Part shown: piece by piece, positions 25,314-34,324 of the stretch
Position numbering within the stretch: position 1 is the stretch's first letter
Layout of the letters: each line of letters opens with the position of its first letter
Origin: Saccharopolyspora sp. NFXS83
GTDB lineage: Bacteria > Actinomycetota > Actinomycetes > Mycobacteriales > Pseudonocardiaceae
Reading direction: 5' to 3'
Length of the DNA: 64,000 bases
NCBI RefSeq assembly: GCF_026241095.1
Contig: NZ_JAPFGB010000007.1
Coordinates: 124,001-188,000 of the forward strand
Program-made: the position numbers and the translations under genes
The notes under the pieces: generated by a model
Databases searched by the model: none
What the model saw: the letters and a program-made list of their open reading frames with translations, nothing else
What the model was told of the DNA's origin: nothing

Positions 25314-26122
25314 CGCCGCGCGTGCACGCGGTCCTGCGGGCGGGCGGTGACGGGCTCGTCGTCGCGGCGGACTTCGCGATGGCGGGGCGTCCCGCGGCGG
25401 ACTTCACCGAACTCGTGGCGGGTCTGAGCACCGCGCACACCGTGTGGGAGACCCTGCCTCCCCCCGGCGGACCGACCGCCGGGACGCGCGGGCAGGACCA
25501 CGTCGAGACCTGGGTCGCCGAGATCCGGGCCGCCGGGCGCCCGGTGCGCGCGGTGCTCGGGTTCTGCAGCGGCAGCGTCTACGCCGGTGCGATGCACCGC
25601 GAGATCTCCCGCTTCCAGGACCCGCCGGAGCTGGTGCTGTTCGACCCCGACCGGGCCGACCGCGCGATGGTCATCGACTACTTCGCCGAACTGGCCACGA
25701 CCCGGTTGTCCGCGCTGCTCACCGCGGACAAGGTGGAGGAGGCGGTCCGGGCCGGGCGCGCCGTCGACGCCGCCGCGGCCGGGCCGTTGGAGCTGGCCGC
25801 CGGGCTCGGCGCGCTGTGCGCGGAGATCCTGCCGCCCGCCTGCCTGCGAGCCGGCCTCACCGGGCGGCGCAGCACCGAGCTCGCCGACGTCCTCGCCGCG
25901 TACCTGCACTGGCTCGCCGCCGCCGCCGAGTTCGACGTGCGGCCCCTGTGGTCGTCGGCGACCGCGCTGAACTCGGCCACCGACGGATACGGCCTCGACG
26001 CGTTCCCCGCCGCCGAGCGACCCGGGCTGGTCGGGCGGGTCGTGCAGTGCGAGGCCCCGTACCAGGACCTGCTGCGCGCGCCGGGAACGGCGCGCCTGGT
26101 CGACGACCTGCTACCGCGCTGA
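25310..26122 (+). CDS. Cys-nucleophile alpha/beta hydrolase paralogue (copy 2), His position changed
   Basis: 270 residues, collinear with the gene at 19.2 kb over the whole length (AADFAMAGRPAADFTELVA, RPVRAVLGFCSGSVYAG, LVLFDPDRAD, AAYLHWLAAAAEFDVRPLW). C86 is the elbow Cys. Where copy 1 has VSHEDLMRTPEAARI, this copy has APYQDLLRAPGTARL, so the presumed catalytic His is Tyr. It may use a different base, bind without turnover, or act only in acyl transfer that does not need water activation. Two paralogues in one operon would fit one enzyme to unload and one to reload a carrier (inference). GTGA overlap with the methyltransferase gene; 62-base gap follows. Confidence 0.6.
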   Translation: MTPRVHAVLRAGGDGLVVAADFAMAGRPAADFTELVAGLSTAHTVWETLPPPGGPTAGTRGQDHVETWVAEIRAAGRPVRAVLGFCSGSVYAGAMHREISRFQDPPELVLFDPDRADRAMVIDYFAELATTRLSALLTADKVEEAVRAGRAVDAAAAGPLELAAGLGALCAEILPPACLRAGLTGRRSTELADVLAAYLHWLAAAAEFDVRPLWSSATALNSATDGYGLDAFPAAERPGLVGRVVQCEAPYQDLLRAPGTARLVDDLLPR

Positions 26123-26184
26123 CCGACGCCGCCGACCGACCCGCGTCCCCCACATCGGGCCGCCCGCCAGCCGAAGGAGCCGCC

Positions 26185-29100
26185 ATGGACGTCACGTCGT
26201 CGCCGCGGGACACCGTTCGCCAGCAGACCGCGCCGGACTCGCTGCCCCTGACCGCCGGGCAGCACGAGGTGTGGCTGCTGCACCGGCTCGACGGCTCCGG
26301 TGCCCGCTGCCGCACCGGGGCGAGCACCCGCATCGACGGCCCGCTCGACGTCGCGCTGCTCGAACGGAGCCTGCACCGGGTCGTCGACGAGACCGAGGCG
26401 CTGCGGATCCGCCTCGTCGAGGACGGCGACTCGGTCGCCCAGACCGTCGGCGCCCGCCCCGGGGCGGTGCTGGAGGTGGTGGACCTCGGCGCGGACGCCA
26501 CCACCGCCGACGCCCACCGGGGCATCGAGGACCGGCTCGCGGTGCCGATGGATCCCACCCGCGGTGAGGTCTTCTTCGCCGTGCTGTTCCGCCTCGGGCC
26601 GGACCACCACCACCTCTACTTGGACTTCCACCACGTGGCCTCCGACGCCACCGGGATGACGCTGGTGCTGCGGCGGCTCGCGGAGATCTACACCGACCTC
26701 GCCGACGGCGGGGCGGTGCGCGCCGGTCGAGGCGGGTCGCTGGCCGAGCTCGTCGCCGCCGACGCCGCGTACCGCACTTCGGAGCAGCACGGTCAGGACC
26801 GCCGGTACTGGCTCGACCGGCTCGCCGTGCTGCCGTCGCTGCCCGAACCCGACCCCGCCGTCGGGGTCTCCTACTCCCGGCACGTGCTCGGCTCCGACGT
26901 CATCGGGAGGCTGCGGGGCGTCACCTCGACGCTGCGGGTGCGCCGCACCGCGGTGCTGCTCGCGGCGGTGGGGCTGCTCGTGCACCGCCTCACCGGCCGC
27001 GACGTCGTCGGGGTGGGGCTGGCGGTGGCCGCCCGCACTCCCGAGCAGGCCGAGACGCCGGGGATGGTGTCGAACATCGTTCCGGTCGCGCTCGACCTCG
27101 ACGGTGTCCACGACGTCGCCGAGCTCGTCGCGCTGGCCCAGTCCGAACTGGTCGCCGCACTGGAGCACCAGCGCTACCGCGGCGAGCAGGTGGTGCGCGA
27201 CGGCGGTGGGCGCGGGCGGCTGTCCGGCCGGGTCGACGCCCAGCTCAACGTGCTGCCTCCCGTCGTCGACGTCGCGTTCGGGCCGTGCCTGGCCCGCGAG
27301 GACCGCGGCGTCATGAGCGCGGTCGACGTCCCCTCGTTCTGGGGCCGGATGGTGTCGTCGGACGAGATGCTGCTGGAGACGCTCACCGGGCCGGGCACCG
27401 ACCGCACCCGCACCAGCGCCGACCTCGGCACGCTGCTCTCCCGGGTGCTCGACGTCGTCGGCGACCCGGCGGCCTCGACCCGGCCGCTGGCGGAGATCGG
27501 CCTGACCACTCCGCAGGAGCACGCCCGGTTCACCGCCCCGCCCGCGCCGCGGCCGGTGGGTCCGGCCCGGACGCTGACCGCCGCGTTCGACGAGGTCGCG
27601 GCAGCTCACCCGGACGCGATCGCCGTGGTGTGCGACGGCGTCGCGACCTCCTACCGCGAACTCGACCGCGCCGCGCACGCCCTCGCGGATCGGCTGGCCC
27701 GGCTCGGCGCCGGTCCGGGGCGGCGGGTCGCGGTCGTCGTCCCCCGATCGGCGGGCATGGTGGCCGCGGCGCTGGCCGTGGTCCGCTGCGGTGCGGCGTA
27801 CCTGCCCGTCGAGCCGGGCGGACCGCCGTCGCGGTGGGAGTTCGTCTGCGCCGACGCCGCGCCCGTGGCCGTGGTGACGACCGATCCCGGCCACGTCGGC
27901 CCGGATCTCCCGGCGGTGGTGATCGATCCGGTGGGCCACCCGGTCGACCCGGCCCCGTCCGGCCCCGGCGTCATGCTCGCACCACCGGGCGTGGACGACC
28001 CGGTGTACGTCATCTACACCTCGGGATCCACCGGCGCCCCGAAGGGCGTCGTCACCACCCACCGCAACGTCCTCGACCTGCTCGACGCCGCGAGCGGCTG
28101 GTTCCCGGTCGGGCCGGGCACGGTGTGGGCGTCGACCCATTCGTTCGCGTTCGACTTCGCCGTCTGGGAAGTCTGGGGCGCGCTGCTGACCGGCGGGCAG
28201 GTCGTGCTGGCCACCGACACCGAGCGGCGCGACCCGGCGCTGCTGCTCGCCCTGCTCGCGAAGGAGGGCGTGCAGGTGCTCAGCCAGACCCCGACCGCGC
28301 TGGCCGCGCTGCTGGACGCCGCGGCACACGGTCCGGAAGCGGCGGAGCTCGCCTGGGTGCTGGTCGGCGGCGAGGCCCTCGACCGGGATCTGGTGTCGCG
28401 CTGGTTCGCCCGGCCGCCCGGCCCCGGCGCACGGCTGTGGAACGTCTACGGCATCACCGAGACCACCGTGTTCGTCAGCGGCCAGGAGATCACCCGCACC
28501 GAGGCCGACGGCACCGGGCCGCTGCCGATCGGGTCGGTGCTGCCGCACCTGCACGGCCACGTCCTCGACGGCGAGGGCCGTCCCGTGCCGCCGGGCGTGG
28601 CCGGTGAGCTGCACGTGGCCGGGACCGGCGTCGCCGCGGGCTACCTGAACCGCCCGGAGCTGACCGACGCCCGGTTCGTCGCCGACCCGTTCGCCGCCGA
28701 CGGCAGCCGGATGTACCGCAGCGGCGACGTGGTGCGCCGGCGCGCCACCGGCGAGCTGGAGCACCTCGGCCGCGACGACGACCAGGTGCAGCTGCGCGGC
28801 CACCGCGTCGAGCTCGGCGAGATCGAGGCGGCGCTGATGGCCCACCCCCGGGTGTCGCGGGCGGCGGTGGCGGTGCACGGCGATCGCGGCGCCGACGCCC
28901 GCCTGATCGGCTACGTCGTCGAGCACCGCACGGCCGCCGACCCGGACGCGCACACCGGCGGCTGGCAGCGCATGTTCGACGGGCTCTACGACAGTTCCGC
29001 GCCCGGGCACGCCGAGGCCTTCCACGGCTGGTCCGACAGCGTTGACCGCAGTGCGATCCCGGTGCGGGAGATGCGGAGCTGGCGCGACGGGATCGTCGCC

Positions 29101-31281
29101 CGGATCCGCGCGCTCCGACCGCGCCACCTGCTCGAAGTCGGCGTCGGCGAGGGTTTGCTGCTGACCGAGCTGGCCCCGGACTGCGACGGCTACTGGGCCA
29201 CCGACATCTCCGCCGCCGCGCTGGACCTGGTGGCCCGGCGTTGCGCCGACCGGCCGGAGATCACCGACAAGCTGGTGCTGCGCTGCCAGCCCGCGCACGA
29301 CGTCTCGGGCCTGCCGGCGGGACGGTTCGACACGATCGTCGTCAACTCCGTGGTGCAGTACCTGCCCGACGCCGAGCACCTCGCTCAGGTGCTGCACGGG
29401 CTGACCGCGCTGCTCGCTCCCGGTGGCCGGATCGTGGTCGGTGACGTGCGCCGGTGGGGGCTGGCCCCGTTGTTCCACGACGCGCTCGCGGTTCGCCGGG
29501 CCGCCGACACCGACGAGCCCACCCCGTCGGACGCGGAACTGGCGGCGGTGGCCGACCGCGCCCGCGCCGCCGAGTCGGAGCTGCTGGTCGAACCGGCCTG
29601 GTTCGAGCGGTTCGTGTCGGCGAGCCCGACGCTGACCCGCGCCGAAAGCGCGCTGCAGCACAGCGGCACCACCGAGATGGGCCGCTACCGCTACGACGTG
29701 GTGCTCTCCACCGACGACGAGCCCCGCGACCCGGATCCGGTGCTGCTGCGGTGGGGTGCCGACGTCGACGGGCCCGCCTCCTTCCGGGCGGCGCTGCACG
29801 ATTCCGGCGCACCGTCGGTGGTGCTGCGCGGCGTTCCCAACGGGCGCTTGGCCGCCGATCTCGCCCGCACCGCCGGGGTGCGGGCGGCTCGCGCTCGGAC
29901 CGATCCCGTCCCGCCGGACCGACGTGACCCGGTTGAGCCCGTCGAGCTGCTCACCGCGGCGCAAGCGTGCGGATACCAGGGGCGGGTGGACTTCTCGGCG
30001 GACGACGCGCACGCGGTCGACGTGCTCGTGCACCGCGAGGGGAACCCGCCGCCCGCCTCGGTGCTCGCCGGGACGAGCGCGACGGCGAACACCCCGGTCG
30101 CCCCGCACTCGGCCGAGCTGGGCGCCGGGCTCCGCGAACAGCTGCGCGGCCGGCTGCCCGGCTACATGGTTCCGGCGCAGATCGTCACCGTGCCCGAGCT
30201 GCCCCGCTCCGAGAACGGCAAGCTCGACCGGGATCGGCTTCCGTCGCCGGAACCGGTGGCACCGGCTCGGCGTCCCGCGACCGGCGGGGTCGAAGGCACC
30301 TTGTGCCGCTTGTTCGCCGAAGTGCTCGGGCGTTCCGAAGTCGGGCCGGAGCAGAGCTTCTTCGACCTGGGCGGGCACTCCCTGATGGCCGCGACGCTGG
30401 TGGGGCGCATCCGCGACGAACTCGGCGTCGGACTCGGCGTCCGGTCCCTGTTCGGCGCGCCCACCGCCGCCGGGGTGGCCCGGCTGGTCACCGGGGTGCA
30501 AGGCCGCGCCGAGGACGGGGCGACGCGGCGGCTGCTGACGCTGCGCCCCGGCGACGGCGGGCGCCCGCTGTTCTGCCTGCATCCCGGCGGTGGGCTGTGC
30601 TGGTCCTACGCGCACCTGCTGCCGTACCTCGACCCCGCGATCCCGGTGCACGGCATCCAGTCCCCGCGCCTCGGCGACCCGGACGCCCCACCGCTGACCA
30701 CGCCGGACCTGGTGCGCGACTACACGAGGCTGATCCGCGAGACCCAGCCGTCGGGCCCGTACCGCCTGCTCGGCTACTCGCTCGGCGGGCTGATCGCGTT
30801 CGCCGTGGCCTGCGCGCTGCAGGAGGACGGCGACGAGGTCGAGAGCCTGGTCCTGGTCGATTCGTACCCGCCGTCGCACGCCGCGGGCTACGAGCGCCCG
30901 GTCGACGAGTTCACCGACGACGAGGTCGCGGAGTTCCAGCGCAACGCGATCGGCAACCTCACCACCCTCGGCGCCGCACCGCTGACCGACGTCCGGCTCG
31001 ACGACGAGGTCGTCGCGGGCCTGCGCCGCTGCATGGAGGACGCCGCCCCGATCGCGGCCACTTTCGGCGACCCGGTGTTCCGCGGCACCGTCGAGCACCT
31101 GCAGGCCGACCGCCCGCAGTACGGCCCGGTGCCGGACGGGCGTGCGCTGTGGCAGCCGCTGGTCGACGGAGAGGTCCGCGGCCACCTGTTCGACGTGGGG
31201 CACAACGAGATGATGCGCCCGCACTCGATGCTCACCGTCGGCCCGCGGATCGGCGAGATCCTGGAACGGGGGCGGCCGTGA
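26185..31281 (+). CDS. NRPS: C-A(MT)-PCP-TE
   Basis: 1698 residues. The condensation domain spans about 20-440 (DFHHVASDATG near 148). The adenylation domain begins near 460, with YVIYTSGSTGAPKG near 607. It is interrupted after RGHRVELGEIEAAL (870) by a methyltransferase of about 360 residues (LLEVGVGEGLLL near 981), and resumes at ENGKLDRDRL (1342). The PCP Ser is in GGHSLMA (1396). The thioesterase has GYSLGG (1530) and a late GHNEMMRP. The code reads D-F-W-S-L-G-V-V-F-K, nearest to the Thr group. An A domain split at this site normally N-methylates its amino acid. A product of about two residues is expected. AAGGAG precedes the ATG. Confidence 0.9.
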   Translation: MDVTSSPRDTVRQQTAPDSLPLTAGQHEVWLLHRLDGSGARCRTGASTRIDGPLDVALLERSLHRVVDETEALRIRLVEDGDSVAQTVGARPGAVLEVVDLGADATTADAHRGIEDRLAVPMDPTRGEVFFAVLFRLGPDHHHLYLDFHHVASDATGMTLVLRRLAEIYTDLADGGAVRAGRGGSLAELVAADAAYRTSEQHGQDRRYWLDRLAVLPSLPEPDPAVGVSYSRHVLGSDVIGRLRGVTSTLRVRRTAVLLAAVGLLVHRLTGRDVVGVGLAVAARTPEQAETPGMVSNIVPVALDLDGVHDVAELVALAQSELVAALEHQRYRGEQVVRDGGGRGRLSGRVDAQLNVLPPVVDVAFGPCLAREDRGVMSAVDVPSFWGRMVSSDEMLLETLTGPGTDRTRTSADLGTLLSRVLDVVGDPAASTRPLAEIGLTTPQEHARFTAPPAPRPVGPARTLTAAFDEVAAAHPDAIAVVCDGVATSYRELDRAAHALADRLARLGAGPGRRVAVVVPRSAGMVAAALAVVRCGAAYLPVEPGGPPSRWEFVCADAAPVAVVTTDPGHVGPDLPAVVIDPVGHPVDPAPSGPGVMLAPPGVDDPVYVIYTSGSTGAPKGVVTTHRNVLDLLDAASGWFPVGPGTVWASTHSFAFDFAVWEVWGALLTGGQVVLATDTERRDPALLLALLAKEGVQVLSQTPTALAALLDAAAHGPEAAELAWVLVGGEALDRDLVSRWFARPPGPGARLWNVYGITETTVFVSGQEITRTEADGTGPLPIGSVLPHLHGHVLDGEGRPVPPGVAGELHVAGTGVAAGYLNRPELTDARFVADPFAADGSRMYRSGDVVRRRATGELEHLGRDDDQVQLRGHRVELGEIEAALMAHPRVSRAAVAVHGDRGADARLIGYVVEHRTAADPDAHTGGWQRMFDGLYDSSAPGHAEAFHGWSDSVDRSAIPVREMRSWRDGIVARIRALRPRHLLEVGVGEGLLLTELAPDCDGYWATDISAAALDLVARRCADRPEITDKLVLRCQPAHDVSGLPAGRFDTIVVNSVVQYLPDAEHLAQVLHGLTALLAPGGRIVVGDVRRWGLAPLFHDALAVRRAADTDEPTPSDAELAAVADRARAAESELLVEPAWFERFVSASPTLTRAESALQHSGTTEMGRYRYDVVLSTDDEPRDPDPVLLRWGADVDGPASFRAALHDSGAPSVVLRGVPNGRLAADLARTAGVRAARARTDPVPPDRRDPVEPVELLTAAQACGYQGRVDFSADDAHAVDVLVHREGNPPPASVLAGTSATANTPVAPHSAELGAGLREQLRGRLPGYMVPAQIVTVPELPRSENGKLDRDRLPSPEPVAPARRPATGGVEGTLCRLFAEVLGRSEVGPEQSFFDLGGHSLMAATLVGRIRDELGVGLGVRSLFGAPTAAGVARLVTGVQGRAEDGATRRLLTLRPGDGGRPLFCLHPGGGLCWSYAHLLPYLDPAIPVHGIQSPRLGDPDAPPLTTPDLVRDYTRLIRETQPSGPYRLLGYSLGGLIAFAVACALQEDGDEVESLVLVDSYPPSHAAGYERPVDEFTDDEVAEFQRNAIGNLTTLGAAPLTDVRLDDEVVAGLRRCMEDAAPIAATFGDPVFRGTVEHLQADRPQYGPVPDGRALWQPLVDGEVRGHLFDVGHNEMMRPHSMLTVGPRIGEILERGRP

Positions 31282-32360
31282 ACTTCCCGGGAGTGCGCTA
31301 CGACGAGACGTTCGACTGCTGGGTGGTGACCGACCCCGAACTGGTCCGGCGCGCGCTGCGCGACCCCGCGCTGTCGGCGCAGACCTTGGAGGCGGCCACC
31401 GTCGCGTTCTTGCCGCCCGAGGTGCGCGCGGAGTGCGCGCCGCTGCTCGACACCTTGCGCCGCTGGTTCGTCACCCTCGACGGCGAGCCGCACCGGGAGC
31501 GGCGCCAGGCCGTGGCGCACCTGTTCGCGACCCGGCGCATCCGCGAGCTCGACGACGTCCTCACCGGGATCGCCGACGCCGCGGTCGGGCGGTGCGCCGC
31601 CGCCGGGGGCGGGGACGTGGTGCCCGCGATCGCCGACGTCGTCGCCGCGCGGGGGATCGCGGCAATGCTCGATCTCGACGGCGTGGCGCACGAACGCCTC
31701 AACGACTGGGCTCGGGCGGTGTCGGAGTTCCTGGCGACGTCCTACCGGCCGGACCGGGCTCGCGCCGCGCAGACCGCGCTCGACGAGATGGCGGCCTCGG
31801 TCCTCGCCGTGCCGGGCGCCATGCCCACCGTCGCGCCGGGCGACCCGGCCGAGCGCTTGGCGACGGCGTCGATGCTGCTGTTCGGCGGCATGGAGACGAC
31901 GTCCGGGCTGGTGGGGTTCGCGCTGTGGTACCTCGTCGCCAACGGCCTGTCCGAGCGGGTCGCCGCCGACCCGTCGGGGGCCGAGGCCGACGCCGTCGTG
32001 GAGCGGGCGCTGGAGCTGTTCGCCCCGGTCGGGCACGTCGCGCGCCTCGCGCTGCGACCGGTTCGGCTCGGCGACGCCGAGATCCCGGCCGGGGCGCTGG
32101 TGATGGTCGCGCTGCACGGCGAGGACGTCCTCGCCGCGCCCGGCATGCCCACCCGGTGCCCGGCGCACGGCCCGGCCCGCCGCGATCACCTGGCGTTCGG
32201 CGGCGGACCGCACTTCTGCATCGGCGCCCCGCTGGCGCGGGCGATCGCCGGTTCGACGGTCACCGCGTTCGCCCGCGCACTGCCGGAGGTGGCGGTGCGC
32301 GAACTGCGCTGGCGGGACAACCCGACCTTCCGAGGCCCGGCGGCGCTCGTGCTGCGGTGA
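31278..32360 (+). CDS. Atypical short cytochrome P450
   Basis: 360 residues, short for a bacterial P450 (about 400). The heme-Cys loop HLAFGGGPHFCIGAPLAR and I-helix LLFGGMETTSG are intact. The K-helix ExxR is not: the aligned stretch reads VVERALELFAP, with Arg and Glu exchanged relative to the usual ELLR. The meander (normally ANRDP..F..P..F...R) is replaced by HGEDVLAAPGMPTRCPAHGP. A few actinobacterial P450s lack ExxR, so it may still bind heme. It probably oxidises an intermediate or product of the preceding NRPS. GTGA overlap shows it is the last gene of the operon. Confidence 0.83.
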   Translation: MNFPGVRYDETFDCWVVTDPELVRRALRDPALSAQTLEAATVAFLPPEVRAECAPLLDTLRRWFVTLDGEPHRERRQAVAHLFATRRIRELDDVLTGIADAAVGRCAAAGGGDVVPAIADVVAARGIAAMLDLDGVAHERLNDWARAVSEFLATSYRPDRARAAQTALDEMAASVLAVPGAMPTVAPGDPAERLATASMLLFGGMETTSGLVGFALWYLVANGLSERVAADPSGAEADAVVERALELFAPVGHVARLALRPVRLGDAEIPAGALVMVALHGEDVLAAPGMPTRCPAHGPARRDHLAFGGGPHFCIGAPLARAIAGSTVTAFARALPEVAVRELRWRDNPTFRGPAALVLR

Positions 32361-32429
32361 GCCGGCGGCGGGCGGCTCCCGAGGAATTCCGCACCGCCTG
32401 CGGAAGTCCGGTTCGACGACAGCGCGGGT

Positions 32430-32771
32430 AGTACGCCGGGCGTCGAGTCGTGGGCGGCGAGATCGACTGCTCCGAGGTGTCCGATGCGCGGCGGCAGCGG
32501 TCGGAGCTCTTCTTGCACTACCGCCAGGACGACGAGCGGTCAGCGCGGAGCGGGCCGTGGACATGACGACGTGGCACGACTACGCCGTCGAATGGACCCC
32601 GCAGCACGTCGTCGGCTACGTCGACGGGGTCGAGTTCTTCCGCTCCGAAGACCCGGCGACCATCCCGCCGCGCGCGATGCACCCCACATCCAGCTCGACT
32701 GGTTCCCCGACGGCGGCCCGCACGGCACCGGCGCGATGGAGGTGGACTGGATCCGGCAATACCGGTTGTGA
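32430..32771 (+). pseudogene. Remnant of a GH16-type (concanavalin-fold) glycosidase
   Basis: Pieces of the C-terminal half of a family 16 glycoside hydrolase appear in three successive frames: GGEIDCSEVSDARRQRSELF, then WHDYAVEWTPQHVVGYVDGV, then HIQLDWFPDGGPHGTGAMEV and DWIRQYRL. Two frameshifts separate them, and the N-terminal half is missing. The catalytic ExDxxE region is not recognisable. The remnant sits between the P450 and the next gene and fills most of that gap, so it is likely leftover from before the cluster arrived. Confidence 0.65.
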
Positions 32772-32849
32772 GCCACCGAGGACTCCTCGACGGGTGAGGA
32801 GGCGTCCGCCCGGCCCCGCGCCGGGTGGCCCCTCCCGCTCTCCGCGAGG

Positions 32850-33938
32850 TCAGGCCCGCACCGGTCGCCAGCCCGCTTCGCCGCCACCGCACCAATCCCG
32901 GCCCACCGGTTCCGGCCGCGCGGCATCGGTCAGCCACCACGTCGCGTCCGGGTCCCAGCCCGCCAGCACCGAGGCGAGGTCGTCCTCGACGGGGACGGCG
33001 GCCCCGGCAGTCGCGAGGTACCCGGCCGCGGTGAGGTGCACCCCGTCGAATTCCCGCGCCACCGCCGCCCAGTCGGGCAGCACCCATCGCCCGTCCCGAC
33101 CCGTGGCGCGGAACCAGTCGTGCCGTCGACCGGCCGTCACCTCCAGCGGATAGCGGCGGCAGAGCCACGCCCACGCCTCAGGACCGTCGATCTCGTGCAC
33201 CGCCACGTCGGACGGGGTCGCCACGTCGCGGACCGCCGCGCGCTCCCAGCCCATCGAGTCCTCGACGAACCGCAGCCCCGCCGGACCGAGTTCGCCGAGG
33301 CGCCGCGTGGTCTGCAGCAGGTCGGAGAGCACCGGTGCCGACCACCACCGCCCGCTGACCGGGGCCCCGAGAGCGTGGTTCCGGTGTCGCGAACGGGCTT
33401 CGCCTTCGAGCTCGCCCGCCCGCCACCGAACCAGGTTCTCGGCCGCACGGCCGGAATGCACGCGTCCCGGCTGGTCGGTGAACTCGACCTGGCACTGCCC
33501 GGCCAGGTCGATCCCCGCCGTCCACCACCGCGCCGCCGCGCTCGCGGCGACCTCCGCGGCCACCCGCCCGAGCGGGCCGTGCAACTCCGGCGCCGCCGCC
33601 AGCACGTCCTCCCCGTCCGGCTCCTGCCAGTACCGCGCGTTGTCGACGGCCGCCGCCAGGGCCTCGGTCAGGTCGCGCTCGCCGGGCTCGCGCAGCGGCA
33701 CCGCGGCCAGCAGCGCGGCGACCTCGCCGGGAGTCGGGTGCGGCCTGGGCAGATCGGCTCCGGGGCCGAAGAACACCCGCATCCGGCCGCTCTCCGGATC
33801 CGCGTCGTAGGCGGCGTAGAAGATCGCCCGGTGGAGGGCGACGCCTTCGGACGTCCCCTTCCCCCACACGCGCGCCAGTTCGAAGCACAGCCGACGCCCG
33901 CGCGGACCAGCGAGCAGCACGTGCGGCTCGAACGACAT
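32850..33938 (-). CDS. Hypothetical protein, 362 residues
   Basis: A soluble, acidic, Trp-rich protein without signal peptide or membrane segments. It starts MSFEPHVLLAGPRGRRLCFE and has SAAARWWTAGIDLAGQCQVE, GRWWSAPVLSDLLQTTRRLG and DPDATWWLTDAARPEPVGRD as memorable blocks. I do not recognise a domain; proteins of this look occur in actinomycetes as lone genes. The ATG has GGGAGGAGG eight bases upstream, which decides against longer frames. It lies divergent to the ABC-F gene and its leader and converges on the GH16 remnant. Confidence 0.7.
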   Translation of the reverse strand: MSFEPHVLLAGPRGRRLCFELARVWGKGTSEGVALHRAIFYAAYDADPESGRMRVFFGPGADLPRPHPTPGEVAALLAAVPLREPGERDLTEALAAAVDNARYWQEPDGEDVLAAAPELHGPLGRVAAEVAASAAARWWTAGIDLAGQCQVEFTDQPGRVHSGRAAENLVRWRAGELEGEARSRHRNHALGAPVSGRWWSAPVLSDLLQTTRRLGELGPAGLRFVEDSMGWERAAVRDVATPSDVAVHEIDGPEAWAWLCRRYPLEVTAGRRHDWFRATGRDGRWVLPDWAAVAREFDGVHLTAAGYLATAGAAVPVEDDLASVLAGWDPDATWWLTDAARPEPVGRDWCGGGEAGWRPVRA

Positions 33939-34300
33939 CGGTTCCCTCCTCCCGGATGCGGATCGCGTGCAGCGAACCACGTGAAAACCCTTCCCCGCCA
34001 CGGAATTCCGGCAGTCGCACGGAGGGTGCGCGCCCGCCCTGGCCGAGCAGTCCGATGATGCTGCGCAGGTCCGGCAGCGGCGGACGGCGGTGCTGCCGGG
34101 TTCTTCCTCGTCGCGCCTCGCGGGTGCCGGTGGCGATCCGGACCGCCGAACGCCGACGGCTCGTCGGCCGCGTGCGGCACCGCGTTCGCGCAGGGCGGCC
34201 GGGTGCGGGCGCATTCCTCCCGCGGGTCGACGCGGCCGTTCACCGGCCCGGTCGGAAAAAATCGGTGCGAACGCGAGGCGCGGCGAGTTACAGTGCCCCC
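33939..34300 (+). promoter_or_regulatory. Upstream region and promoter of the ABC-F leader transcript
   Basis: 362 bases without a gene between the divergent hypothetical gene and the leader peptide. TACAGT at 34289-34294 is a good -10 hexamer; a start about seven bases later would fall on or next to the leader ATG at 34301, giving a leaderless leader-peptide mRNA. No convincing -35 is visible 17 bases further up. A run of A (GGAAAAAATCGG, about 34254-34265) interrupts the GC-rich background upstream. Confidence 0.45.
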
Positions 34301-34324
34301 ATGTCCAACTCCCGGATCTACTAG
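34301..34324 (+). CDS. Seven-residue leader peptide MSNSRIY controlling the ABC-F gene
   Basis: ATG TCC AAC TCC CGG ATC TAC TAG. Its last codons (Arg-Ile-Tyr-stop) are themselves one arm of the hairpin that hides the ABC-F ribosome binding site. A ribosome stalled by a peptidyl-transferase inhibitor on these codons would open that hairpin. Short leaders with this geometry regulate erm, cat and several ABC-F genes (for example vmlR and lmrC). The frame is too short to judge by composition; support is the geometry with the downstream hairpin and the -10 element right before it. Confidence 0.65.
   Translation: MSNSRIY

Noticed and set aside
25678-31224. Long minus-strand open frame opposite the C-A(MT)-PCP-TE gene
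   Set aside because: Low-complexity Arg/His/Val translation, no motifs; the plus strand encodes complete NRPS domains with overlapping neighbours.
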